Assembly (NCBI RefSeq): GCF_014646355.1
Contig: NZ_BMNH01000012.1
Coordinates: 149,265-213,264, forward strand
DNA from: Nonomuraea cavernae
GTDB taxonomy: Bacteria; Actinomycetota; Actinomycetes; Streptosporangiales; Streptosporangiaceae
Direction: 5' to 3'
DNA: 64,000 nt
A model generated the notes under the pieces. It ran no database searches and was not told the origin of the DNA. It worked only from the letters and a program-made list of their open reading frames with translations. Positions 41,225-51,133 of the stretch are shown here, piece by piece (the stretch's first letter is position 1; every line of letters begins with the position of its first letter). Both the position numbers and the translations under genes were made by a program.

Positions 41225-41619
41225 GGCGACGCCCTCGCTCGGAGGAATCTGACGCGGCCATCCTACGAGTTCTTGACCGGCATGGTCCGCCCCGCCCGGA
41301 GGCGAGGATCGTTCACAACGCGGGAGCCGGAGCTGTTGACGTAATGCAGAATGCATTTTACATTCATGGCACTCAGATGACATGTGCGTGATGTTCGCCC
41401 TGATCACCGCGGTTGCAGGGCGCCCGCCCCACCCTCCCGGCACTCCGTGTCGCGCGACAGGGGCCAGATCTCCAGACGACGGCTCACCCCCCCCCGAGGG
41501 CACTCTCCCGCCCCCGCCGCGGGGCCATGCCCCGCGATCCTCACGGCCGGGTGGCGCCGTGAGACCGCCGCGTCCGCGCGGCACCACCGACGCATGACTC
41601 CACCGCCCCAGGAGGACGA
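41225..41619. other. Divergent intergenic region of 395 bp
   Basis: No gene is supported here. It contains an A/T-rich promoter-like stretch near 41340-41370 with a palindrome, the perfect 12-bp palindrome TGTCGCGCGACA at 41448-41459, and a hairpin CGCGGGGC-cat-GCCCCGCG at 41518-41536 in the leader of the monooxygenase gene. The leader from the likely promoter to the ATG is long (about 230 nt), so post-initiation control is possible. Confidence 0.5.
41349..41365. promoter_or_regulatory. Candidate GntR operator
   Basis: GAATGCATTTTACATTC has 5-bp inverted arms (GAATG, CATTC) with an A/T-rich centre, typical in size for GntR/FCD operators. It lies in the interval between the GntR gene and the monooxygenase gene. 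Confidence 0.45.
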
Positions 41620-43257
<1,638 letters not shown>

Positions 43258-43388
43258 CCGCCCGGCCTCCCCGGTGGTGATCGCCCCTTGCCGCGGGGCG
43301 GTCACCCGGTGACGCTGAAGGCGACCACCGCCCCCCCCACGCGGCACCCCACGAGCACCCGGATCCATGCCCCCCTCTGGAGGACTCC

Positions 43389-44339
43389 ATGTCCCGTCTT
43401 GACCTGATCGACCCCGAGAGCCGCACTCCCCTGGACGCGCTGCTCGGCATGCTGCCCGGCGGATTCAACGCCATCCCCGACATCGTCCAGCGCCGAGCCA
43501 CCGTCCAGGGCATGATGGCCGCCCTCGACGTGCCCGACAACCCCAACGTCACCAAGGAGGACCGCACCGTCCCCGGCCCTGACGGCGAACCCGACATCAT
43601 GCTGCGGATCTACCGGCCGGTCGGCGCGTCCGGCACGCTGCCCGGCATCTACTACATCCACGGCGGCGGCATGATCCTCGGCGACGTCGACGGCGAGGAC
43701 GCCAACGCCACGATGATCTGCGACCAGGTCGGCGCCGTGGTGGTCTCGGTCGAGTATCGCCTGGCCCCCGAGCACCCCCACCCCGCCCCGGTCGAGGACT
43801 GCTACGCCGGGCTGGTGTGGACCGCGAAGAACGCGGCCGACCTGGGCATCGACCCGGGCCGGCTGGCGATCTACGGCGCCAGCGCCGGCGGCGGGCTGAC
43901 CATCGGCACCGCGCTCCTGGCGCGCGACCGAGGCGGGCCGGCGCTCACCTTCATGATGCCGATCTACCCGATGATCGACGATCGGAACGAGACCCCGTCG
44001 AGCCACGAGATCACCGACGTCGGCATCTGGGACCGGGCCGGCAACATCGAAGCCTGGGCCTGGTATCTCGGCGGCAAGGACCCCGACCAGTACGCGGCGC
44101 CCACCCGCGCCGAGGACCTGTCGGGCCTGCCTCCGGCCTTCATCGACGTCGGCACCGTCGACCTGTTCCGCGACGAGGACATCGCGTTCGCGCAGCGGCT
44201 CATGCAGGCGGGCATCCCGACCGAGTTGCACGTCAACCCGGGCAGCTACCACGCCTCCGAGACGTTCGCGGCCGAGGCGGCGCTGTCCAGGCGCATCTGG
44301 GCCCGGCGCATCGACGCCCTCAAGCGCGCTCTCGCCTGA
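43389..44339 (+). CDS. Alpha/beta hydrolase, hormone-sensitive lipase family
   Basis: This 316-residue esterase has the HSL-family oxyanion motif YYIHGGGMILG, the nucleophile elbow YGASAGGGL, an acid in IDVGTVDLFRDED and a catalytic His in NPGSYHASE. It follows the monooxygenase by 131 bp on the same strand and probably hydrolyses its ester or lactone product. The ATG follows GGAGGACTCC. A hairpin terminator lies downstream. Confidence 0.9.
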   Translation: MSRLDLIDPESRTPLDALLGMLPGGFNAIPDIVQRRATVQGMMAALDVPDNPNVTKEDRTVPGPDGEPDIMLRIYRPVGASGTLPGIYYIHGGGMILGDVDGEDANATMICDQVGAVVVSVEYRLAPEHPHPAPVEDCYAGLVWTAKNAADLGIDPGRLAIYGASAGGGLTIGTALLARDRGGPALTFMMPIYPMIDDRNETPSSHEITDVGIWDRAGNIEAWAWYLGGKDPDQYAAPTRAEDLSGLPPAFIDVGTVDLFRDEDIAFAQRLMQAGIPTELHVNPGSYHASETFAAEAALSRRIWARRIDALKRALA

Positions 44340-44353
44340 TCGGGTGGGGCGTC

Positions 44354-44392
44354 CGGTGCCGTGGGTGAGGTGAGATGCCGCCCACGGCACCG
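44354..44392. terminator. Hairpin terminator between convergent genes
   Basis: CGGTGCCGTGGG and its perfect complement form a 12-bp stem with a 15-nt loop between the esterase and the convergent NB-ARC/TPR gene. Confidence 0.7.
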
Positions 44393-44408
44393 CCCGCGCC
44401 GCTCCGCG

Positions 44409-46940
44409 TCAGAGCACGGGCGGGTCGAAGTCGAAGTCGAGTCGCCGGGTGTCCTGCGCGACCATGACGTCCGGGTGATCGGGACCGAGGACGCGGACGT
44501 AGCGGCTCAGCGTGTCGGCCTTCAGCTCCTCGGCTTCGCTCCGCGCGCTGAGCAGCATCAGGTCGACGACCAGGTTGGCGGCTCCGGCGAGCGTCAGCGG
44601 GTGGTCGGCGCCGAGCAGCGCGCGCAGCCGGTCGAGCGTGCTCTCCCCCAGCCTGCGCGCCTGCTCGTACTCGCCGACGGCCGCGAGGTCGCTGGCCAGG
44701 TTGATGGCGCAGGTGAGCGTGAAGTGGTGCTCGCGGGTCAGCCTCCGGTCGAGGCCGGCCAGCGCCCGCCGGTCGAGGTCCACCGCCTCGTCGGCGCGCC
44801 CGTTGATCCGCAGCAGCAGGGCGAGGTTGGTGTCGCAGCCGAACTTGAACGGGTGCTCGTCGCCGTACATCAGCGGGTAGCGCGGCGTCATGTCCGCCAG
44901 CAGGTTGAGCGCCTCGCCGACGTCGCCCGCGGCGCGCTGCGCGTTGGCCAGGCACAGGCCGGCGGCGAGCGTGTCGGGATGGTCGAGGCCGGTGCCCCGG
45001 ACCTGCAGCTCGAAGGTGCGCTGGGCGAGCTCCAGGGCCTCCTCCATCTGGCCCGCCCGCCGCTTGGCGATGGACAGGTCCTTGGCGGTGCGCAGGGTCC
45101 ACGGGTGCTCGGCGCCCAGTTGCTCCACGCCGAACTCGTAGGCGTCCTCGCCGATGTCGCAGGCTTCCCGGTATTCGCCGTTGAGCCTGACCACCCGGGC
45201 GAGGCCGTTCCATGAGGCCAGCACGTTGACGATGCTCGCGCCGGATCCGGCCTGCCGTTGCAGGGCGAAGGCCCGGGCCTGCAGGTCGCGGGCGGTCGCG
45301 TACTCGCCGAGCAGCAGGTAGTCGAGTGCCAGGTTGTTCATCGCGCGCAGCGTGCGGCGGTGCTCGGGGCCGAAGACGGCCTCGTGCCGGCGCAGCGAGT
45401 CGATGTCGTGTTCGAGCGCCGCCGCGAAGTCGCCGCGGAAGCGCAGGTCGGCTCCGTGACTGTTGATGAGCAGCAGCGTCTCCTCGTGGTCCTCGCCGAG
45501 GATCTCGCGCATCCGCGCCATGGTCCGCTGGTTGAGCTCGAACGACTCCCGGATGTTGCCCAGCTCGCGGATGATGATCGCCTGGTGACGCTCGGCCGAC
45601 AGGACGCCCTGGTCCTCGTCGCCGCTGTCGGCCCGCCACTGCACGATGAAGCGCTCGACGAGCTCACGCGCCGACTTGAAGTCGCCCGAGGAGTAGAGGT
45701 AGCGCACGATGTCGAGGGCGAACGCGCGGATGCGCGGGTCGCGGCTGCGTTCGACCAGCGACGGCGTGACATGCCCGAGCAGGCCGCCGTAGCGGGGCCA
45801 GGCGGCGATGTCGTCCGGCTCGTACGGCGCCGCCGCCGAGGCCAGCAGCAGGTGCGCCTCGCGCCGCATCGCGGTGCGCTCCGCGGGCGGCAGATCGTCG
45901 CGGAGCAGCGCCTGCACCAGCCGGTGCACCTGCAGCGTGCGGTTCTCGGAGTCCATGCGGACCAGGGCGTAGCGGCCGAGCTCGCGCAGGACGCTGCTGG
46001 TCTGGATCGGGTCGGCCAGTGTCTCGGCCAGCCTGGACCGGCCGGCGAACTCGGGCGGCAGCCGGTCGAACAGGTCGCGCGGGATCGGCTCGGGCCCGAA
46101 GAACGCGCAGCAGCGCAGCAGCTCGACCGCCACGGGCATCTTCGTGGTGAGCTGTGACACCGACAGCGCCCAGGCCGCCGACATCGACAGCGGATAGTCG
46201 GCCGGCTTGTTGGCCCCGAGCAGCCGGGTGGTCTGCTCCTCCAGCAGCCTGAGGTATTCGGCGACCGACATCCCGGCCTCGACCTGCAGCGCGCCCGCCT
46301 GTTCCAGCGCCAGCGGCAGGTCGCCGAGCGCGTCGGCCAGCTGATCGGCCTCGGCGCCGCTGATGCCGCGCGGCACCCGCTTGAGCAGGAACTCGACGCT
46401 CTCCTCGCGCGGGAAGACGTTGACCGCTACGGTCTCGGCCACGCCCTGCCAGCCGTGGTTGCGCGAGGTGATCAGCACGTGGCCCGGCCCTCGGGGCACG
46501 ATGGAGTTGATCTCGTCGATCTCGTCCGCGTTGTCGAAGATCAGCAGCCATTTGGCGTACGGCTCGCCGCGGCGCAGGGCGTCGAGCACGGCCTCGACGG
46601 CGTCCTCGACGCCGGCGGACGCGCTGATCGGCAGGCGCAGCTCCCGGGCGAGCCCCGCGAGCGACGACTTCACCAGCATCGGCTGGTCGGCGGGGATCCA
46701 CCAGACGAGGTCGTAGTCGCGGCGGAATCGGTAGGCGTACTCGATCGCCAGCTGCGTCTTGCCGACGCCGCCCAGCCCGTGAAGGGCGTGCGGCACCACC
46801 GCGGTCACATCGGACATAAGGCCCGAACGCAGCTTTTCTAGCAGGTCGGTCCGCCCGGTGAAGTTCTTGTTCTTCTGTGGCACCCGTCCCCAGATGGCAG
46901 GAACATGTCCAGAGTCCGGCGAATAGTGCGAAATCGACAC
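44409..46940 (-). CDS. fxsT: FxSxx-COOH system NB-ARC/TPR protein
   Basis: This 843-residue protein begins with IWGRVPQKNKNFTGRTDLL, followed by an NB-ARC NTPase: P-loop G55-LGGVGKT-62, Walker B LLIFDNADE, HVLITSRN and LGDLPLALEQAGAL. The C-terminal half (residues about 400-840) is a run of tetratricopeptide repeats of the AARDLQARAFALQRQ and EEALELAQRTFEL kind. Proteins of this build are regular members of FxSxx-COOH loci. Its size and architecture resemble STAND-type sensors. A GTG at 46940 was chosen; a TTG at 46958 is an alternative. It is divergent from the precursor gene. Confidence 0.85.
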   Translation of the reverse strand: MSISHYSPDSGHVPAIWGRVPQKNKNFTGRTDLLEKLRSGLMSDVTAVVPHALHGLGGVGKTQLAIEYAYRFRRDYDLVWWIPADQPMLVKSSLAGLARELRLPISASAGVEDAVEAVLDALRRGEPYAKWLLIFDNADEIDEINSIVPRGPGHVLITSRNHGWQGVAETVAVNVFPREESVEFLLKRVPRGISGAEADQLADALGDLPLALEQAGALQVEAGMSVAEYLRLLEEQTTRLLGANKPADYPLSMSAAWALSVSQLTTKMPVAVELLRCCAFFGPEPIPRDLFDRLPPEFAGRSRLAETLADPIQTSSVLRELGRYALVRMDSENRTLQVHRLVQALLRDDLPPAERTAMRREAHLLLASAAAPYEPDDIAAWPRYGGLLGHVTPSLVERSRDPRIRAFALDIVRYLYSSGDFKSARELVERFIVQWRADSGDEDQGVLSAERHQAIIIRELGNIRESFELNQRTMARMREILGEDHEETLLLINSHGADLRFRGDFAAALEHDIDSLRRHEAVFGPEHRRTLRAMNNLALDYLLLGEYATARDLQARAFALQRQAGSGASIVNVLASWNGLARVVRLNGEYREACDIGEDAYEFGVEQLGAEHPWTLRTAKDLSIAKRRAGQMEEALELAQRTFELQVRGTGLDHPDTLAAGLCLANAQRAAGDVGEALNLLADMTPRYPLMYGDEHPFKFGCDTNLALLLRINGRADEAVDLDRRALAGLDRRLTREHHFTLTCAINLASDLAAVGEYEQARRLGESTLDRLRALLGADHPLTLAGAANLVVDLMLLSARSEAEELKADTLSRYVRVLGPDHPDVMVAQDTRRLDFDFDPPVL

Positions 46941-47048
46941 GATACTGCCCCAACTCAACCAAGTCTTTTAGATCAGCTTAGACTTCACGTCATCTTCGGT
47001 GAACCCTGTTGGGCAAGCCACTATCGCCATGCCACCGTCGGCCGTGCG

Positions 47049-47073
47049 AAGATGAGATCCACGTGGTCATCTT
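47049..47073. promoter_or_regulatory. Inverted repeat upstream of the FxsA precursor
   Basis: AAGATGA and TCATCTT flank an 11-nt centre that contains CCACGTGG, itself a perfect palindrome. The element lies 19 bp before the precursor start, in the divergent control region of the system, so it could be an operator or a leader hairpin. Confidence 0.45.
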
Positions 47074-47091
47074 TACAGGTCAAGGAGAGCT

Positions 47092-47259
47092 ATGGGCGAG
47101 AAAAGCGCAGGCGAATACGGTGGCGGCCTCATCGACGTAAGCGGGATGAGCCTGACCGACCTTGACGCGCTCGACCAGTCGAGCCTGGCGACCGCGTTGC
47201 GCCGCCTGGTCGAGGAGGCCGGCTCCGGCCCCGTCGCGGGTTTCCAGTCCGCGCTTTGA
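47092..47259 (+). CDS. fxsA: FxSxx-COOH peptide precursor (FxsA)
   Basis: This 55-residue peptide ends exactly in F-Q-S-A-L, the FxSxx-COOH signature in which the Phe and Ser are the residues joined by FxsB enzymes. The leader part has LIDVSGMSLTDLDALD and LATALRRLVEEAGSG, amphipathic and acidic as expected for maturase recognition. AAGGAGAG lies just before the ATG. Known FxsB enzymes form a strained cyclophane by a C-C bond between the Phe ring and the Ser beta carbon; this is established for other members and inferred here. The maturase is 2.6 kb downstream. Confidence 0.88.
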   Translation: MGEKSAGEYGGGLIDVSGMSLTDLDALDQSSLATALRRLVEEAGSGPVAGFQSAL

Positions 47260-47354
47260 ATCCGCCTTGACAAGTTCTAACCTTGACGGACGAAACTATT
47301 GCGGGGGCACTAGATTCTCTCCGGACACAACGGGTGCAATGGTCGGGATGACGC

Positions 47355-48227
47355 GTGAGGGATGCGGACTGGGACCGACTCGTCAAACAGCTCCATCGGG
47401 GTGACTGCACACCCCTTCTTGGTGCGGGGGCGGGTTTCGGACGACTTCCCATCGGCAGTGAGCTGAGTTTATATTTCGCCGAGCGCTACACATATCCGTT
47501 CGCCGATCCGGATAATCTCGCGCGTGTCATGCAGTACGCCGCATCGGTCAGCCAGGACACGGTGGAGTTGAAGCACGAGGTCTGCACCTTTCTCAAGGAG
47601 TACGTGCCCCGCTCCACCGTCCCGGCGATCGACCCGCACGAGGTGCTCGCCGAGTTCCCGATCCAGACGTTCCTCACGACCAACTATGACGACCTCATGA
47701 TGCGCGCCCTGCGACACGCCCGGACCAGCCGCAAGGATCCGATCAGCGCCACCTCGACCTGGTGGGACATCACGGCCGACGAGTCCCCGATCGACGAGCC
47801 GAGCGACCAGGAGCCGCTGATCTACCACCTGCACGGCCAGTGGGACGACCCCGCCTCCCTGGTGCTGACCGAGGACGACTACCTGACCTACCTGGTCAAC
47901 CTGGTCGAGGCGCGCGCCTCGGGGGCCCGCCTGTCGCTGCCGGCCACCGTGCTCGCCGCCATGACCGCCCGCCCGCTGCTCTTCGTCGGCTACAGCCTCC
48001 AGGACTGGACCTTCCGGGTGCTGTTCCACGGCCTGATCAGGAGCATGCCGGTCAACAGAAGACGGCGTCACGTGAGCGTGCAGCTCATGCCCGACCTCAA
48101 CACGTCCATGGCCGACGCCGGCGTGCGCGCACAGGAGTATCTCGAACGCTATCTCGACGGCTGGAGCATCTCGATATTCATTGGTGATACGCAGGAATTC
48201 TTCGGTGAGCTGCGGCGCAGAATATGA
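47355..48227 (+). CDS. SIR2-like domain protein
   Basis: This 290-residue protein has a SIR2-type NAD-binding fold: G23-AGAG-27 in LLGAGAGFGRLP, FLTTNYDDL (Asn at 110), LHG at residues 159-161 and G212-YSLQDW. This pattern belongs to SIR2_2-type domains, many of which hydrolyse NAD in phage defence (ThsA, DSR and short-Argonaute partners). It starts with GTG 95 bp after the precursor and ends 10 bp before the STAND NTPase, so the two are probably one functional unit. SIR2 proteins are not a required part of FxSxx loci as I know them. Confidence 0.85.
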   Translation: MRDADWDRLVKQLHRGDCTPLLGAGAGFGRLPIGSELSLYFAERYTYPFADPDNLARVMQYAASVSQDTVELKHEVCTFLKEYVPRSTVPAIDPHEVLAEFPIQTFLTTNYDDLMMRALRHARTSRKDPISATSTWWDITADESPIDEPSDQEPLIYHLHGQWDDPASLVLTEDDYLTYLVNLVEARASGARLSLPATVLAAMTARPLLFVGYSLQDWTFRVLFHGLIRSMPVNRRRRHVSVQLMPDLNTSMADAGVRAQEYLERYLDGWSISIFIGDTQEFFGELRRRI

Positions 48228-48237
48228 GGACCGCCAG

Positions 48238-49887
48238 ATGACAGAGCCCGCCCCGCACGTCCGGCCGTACGTGGGGCTACGCCCTTATCGCCGTGATGAG
48301 GACATCCTGTTCTTCGGCCGCGATCGTGAGGCCCGTGAGGTCGCCACGCTCTGGCAGGCCGCCGGCCTGACGGTCCTCTACGGCGCCTCGGGGATCGGCA
48401 AGACCTCGCTGCTGCACGCCGGGGTGCTGCCCCGGCTGGATCCCGAGCGGGCCGACGTGCTGCCCGTCGCCCGGGTCGCGCCCCGCCTGAACGGCCCCCA
48501 GACCGCCGGCAACCCCTACGTCATGGCCCTGCTCTCGTCGTGGGCGCCCGAACGCGACCCGCGCGGCATGTCGGGCATGACGATCTCCGAGTTCCTCGAC
48601 TCCAGGCCCGAGCGCACCGACCGCTACGGCGACCCGGTGCCGATTCTGGCGGCCATCGACCAGGCGGAGGAGATGTTCCACGGCAGCCCCGTCCTCGAAG
48701 GCGAGCGGGTGGTCTTCCTCGACCAGGTGGCGCGGGCCGTGCGCGAGCACACCGGCCTGCACGTGCTGCTGTCGCTGCGCGAGGAGTACCTCTTTCTCGT
48801 GCTGCCCTACGAACGCCCGATCGGTCAGGGCTCGCGGACCCGTTTCCACCTGCGGGCCCTCAGCCCGGACAGCGCCCTGGAGGCCGTGCGGGGGCCGCTG
48901 CGGCACAGCGGCAGGACCATCACGCCCGCCGCCGCCGAGCTGCTCGTCGAAGACCTGCGCACCGCCGTCATCGTCGACGAGTCCGGCCACACGTCGAGCT
49001 TCACGCTCGACACCGTCGAGCCCGTCCAGCTCCAGGTCGTCTGCTCCGCGTTGTGGGAGTCGCTGCCGCCCGACGTGCGCGAGATCACCGAAGACCACGC
49101 CCGGCTGTACGCCAACGTGGAGGAGTTCCTCTTCGAGTTCTTCAAGCGCACGGTCGCCGACGTCGCCGACGAGCACGCCCGGCCGGCCGCGGAGATCCGG
49201 TTCTGGCTGCGCAACACCTTCATCACCGAGCACGGCACCCGCAACGCCGTCTACGAGGGGCTGGAGCAGACCCAGGGGATGCCCAACACGGTGGCGCGCG
49301 CGCTGGAGAACCGCCACCTGCTGCGCGCCGAGCACCGCCGGGGCATCCGGTGGTACGAACTGGCCCACGACAGGCTCATCGCGCCCATCTCCCGCTCCGA
49401 CTCCTCCGAGTCCTACCTCCGCGCGGCCCGCATCTCGCTGGCCAAACGCAACTGGGAGAGCGCCCGGCGCCTGGCCGACGCCGCGATCCGGGCCGCCGAC
49501 CCGGGCGAGACCTGGGTGCGGGCCGAGGCGGCCGAGATCTTCGCCGACGTGGCGGCGGCCAACGGCGAGATCGAGGTCGCGCGCCGCTACTACGAGGAGG
49601 CGGCCGAGATCTTCGCCGAGCGCCAACGCTTCGACGGGGTCGCCCGCGCGCTCACCGCCGACGGGCTGCTGTGGCTCGCCCAGGGTGATTCCGCCCGGGC
49701 CATCGAACGCATCAGCGCCGCGCTCAACTGGGCGCCCAACGACATGTCCGCGCAGGTGGCGCTGGCCGAAGCGCTGCTGAAGTCGGGCACCCCCCGGGCC
49801 GCCGCGACCGTCATCACCGGGGTGCTCGCGCTGCTCCCGCCACACCTGCTGCAGCAGGCACAGAAAATGCTCCGGGAGTCGGCGTGA
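48238..49887 (+). CDS. STAND-family NTPase (nSTAND1-like) with C-terminal repeats
   Basis: This 549-residue protein begins with YVGLRPYRRDEDILFFGRDR, the entry segment of nSTAND1-type NTPases. The P-loop is G49-ASGIGKT-56 and Walker B ends in ILAAIDQAEE (Asp 141). Winged-helix-like sequence follows, with RWYELAHDRLIAPI, a segment typical of this family. The C-terminal 150 residues form TPR-like repeats (ARRLADAAIRAADPGE, VARRYYEEAAEIFAE). STAND NTPases act as signal-activated switches. Adjacent SIR2 and STAND genes echo SIR2-STAND defence fusions but are here separate. It ends 7 bp before fxsB. Confidence 0.85.
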   Translation: MTEPAPHVRPYVGLRPYRRDEDILFFGRDREAREVATLWQAAGLTVLYGASGIGKTSLLHAGVLPRLDPERADVLPVARVAPRLNGPQTAGNPYVMALLSSWAPERDPRGMSGMTISEFLDSRPERTDRYGDPVPILAAIDQAEEMFHGSPVLEGERVVFLDQVARAVREHTGLHVLLSLREEYLFLVLPYERPIGQGSRTRFHLRALSPDSALEAVRGPLRHSGRTITPAAAELLVEDLRTAVIVDESGHTSSFTLDTVEPVQLQVVCSALWESLPPDVREITEDHARLYANVEEFLFEFFKRTVADVADEHARPAAEIRFWLRNTFITEHGTRNAVYEGLEQTQGMPNTVARALENRHLLRAEHRRGIRWYELAHDRLIAPISRSDSSESYLRAARISLAKRNWESARRLADAAIRAADPGETWVRAEAAEIFADVAAANGEIEVARRYYEEAAEIFAERQRFDGVARALTADGLLWLAQGDSARAIERISAALNWAPNDMSAQVALAEALLKSGTPRAAATVITGVLALLPPHLLQQAQKMLRESA

Positions 49888-49894
49888 GGTGATT

Positions 49895-51133
49895 ATGCTT
49901 GGCGCCCATGAGTCTCGACGTGGAGGCTGGTCGGCTTTGCCTGAATGGCCACTGACTCTCGACGTGGCGGCGTTGCACGCCGCTGGTTGGCGGCCGACCC
50001 CGTTCAGGCAGTTCATCCTGAAAATTCACAGTAGATGCGATCTCGCGTGCAGCTATTGCTACATGTACGAGATGGCCGACCAGAGCTGGCGGTCACGGCC
50101 CCGGCGCATGCCGGCCGAGGTGGTCGCCGCCACCGCCGCGCGGATCGCCGAGCACACGCGGGCCCACGACCTCACCTCCGTGGAGGTGATCCTGCACGGC
50201 GGTGAGCCGCTCCTCGCCGGCGCCAAGGAGATCGACGAGCTGGTCACGACGATCCGCGCGGTGGTCGAGGCCCAGGTCACGGTGAGCCTGCAGACCAACG
50301 CGACCCTGCTCGACGAGCCCTACCTGCGGCTGTTCGACCGGCTCGGGGTCGGCGTCGGCGTGAGCCTCGACGGCGGGCGGGAGGCGCACGACCGCACCCG
50401 CCGCACCGCCGACGGCCGGGGCAGCCACCACAAGGTCACGGCCGCCCTGCGGCTGCTCACCGAGCCCCGGTTCCGTCACCTGTTCCGCGGTCTGCTCTGC
50501 GCGATCGACCTGCGCAACGAGCCGCTGGAGACCTACGAGGCGCTGCTCGCGTTCGGCCCTCCGGCGATCGACTTCCTGCTGCCCCACGGCACGTGGGCGC
50601 AGCCGCCCCCGGGCCGCGCGCCCGCCGACCCGGCCACGCCCTACGCCGACTGGCTCATCACCGTCTTCGACCACTGGTACTCCATGCCCGCCCGCCCCAC
50701 CGGCGTGCGGCTGTTCGACGAGATCATCCTGCTGCTGCTCGGCGGGGCGTCGGCCAGCGAGCAGATCGGCCTGTCGCCGGCGGCCATGGTGGTCGTCGAG
50801 ACCGACGGCGAGATCGAGCAGTCCGACATCCTCAAGTCCGCCTACGCGGGCGCGCCCGGCACGGGCCTGCACGTGTCCCGCGACAGCTTCGACGACGTCC
50901 TGCGCCTGCCGTCCGTCGCCGCCCGCCAGATCGGCGAGCTCGCCCTCTCCCCCACCTGCGCGGCCTGCCCGGTGGGCATGGTCTGCGGCGGAGGCCACTA
51001 CGCCCACCGCTACCGGCCCGGCAACGGGTTCCACAACCCCTCGGTCTACTGCTCCGACCTGCTGCGGCTCATCAGCCACATCGGGAGCACCATCCAGCGT
51101 GACATCTCCGCAGTAGTGAAGGACGCACCATGA
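49895..51133 (+). CDS. fxsB: FxsB radical SAM/SPASM peptide maturase
   Basis: This 412-residue radical SAM enzyme has the SAM-cluster motif C48-x3-C52-x2-C55 in SRCDLACSYCYMYE, HGGEPLL, the SLQTNATLLD strand and SLDGGREAHD. A C-terminal SPASM region has CAACPVGMVCGGG and a further Cys in SVYCSDLL. FxsB members install a cyclophane on the FxS tripeptide of their precursor. Start ATG 49895 has GAGGTG upstream; GTG 49889 is an alternative. Many FxsB proteins carry a fused C-terminal HEXXH domain; here that domain is the next gene, overlapping by ATGA. Confidence 0.92.
   Translation: MLGAHESRRGGWSALPEWPLTLDVAALHAAGWRPTPFRQFILKIHSRCDLACSYCYMYEMADQSWRSRPRRMPAEVVAATAARIAEHTRAHDLTSVEVILHGGEPLLAGAKEIDELVTTIRAVVEAQVTVSLQTNATLLDEPYLRLFDRLGVGVGVSLDGGREAHDRTRRTADGRGSHHKVTAALRLLTEPRFRHLFRGLLCAIDLRNEPLETYEALLAFGPPAIDFLLPHGTWAQPPPGRAPADPATPYADWLITVFDHWYSMPARPTGVRLFDEIILLLLGGASASEQIGLSPAAMVVVETDGEIEQSDILKSAYAGAPGTGLHVSRDSFDDVLRLPSVAARQIGELALSPTCAACPVGMVCGGGHYAHRYRPGNGFHNPSVYCSDLLRLISHIGSTIQRDISAVVKDAP

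Noticed and set aside
47260..47354. TTGACA-like -35 elements before the SIR2 gene
   Set aside because: Two TTGAC sequences are present, but no -10 lies at a normal distance, so a promoter could not be supported.
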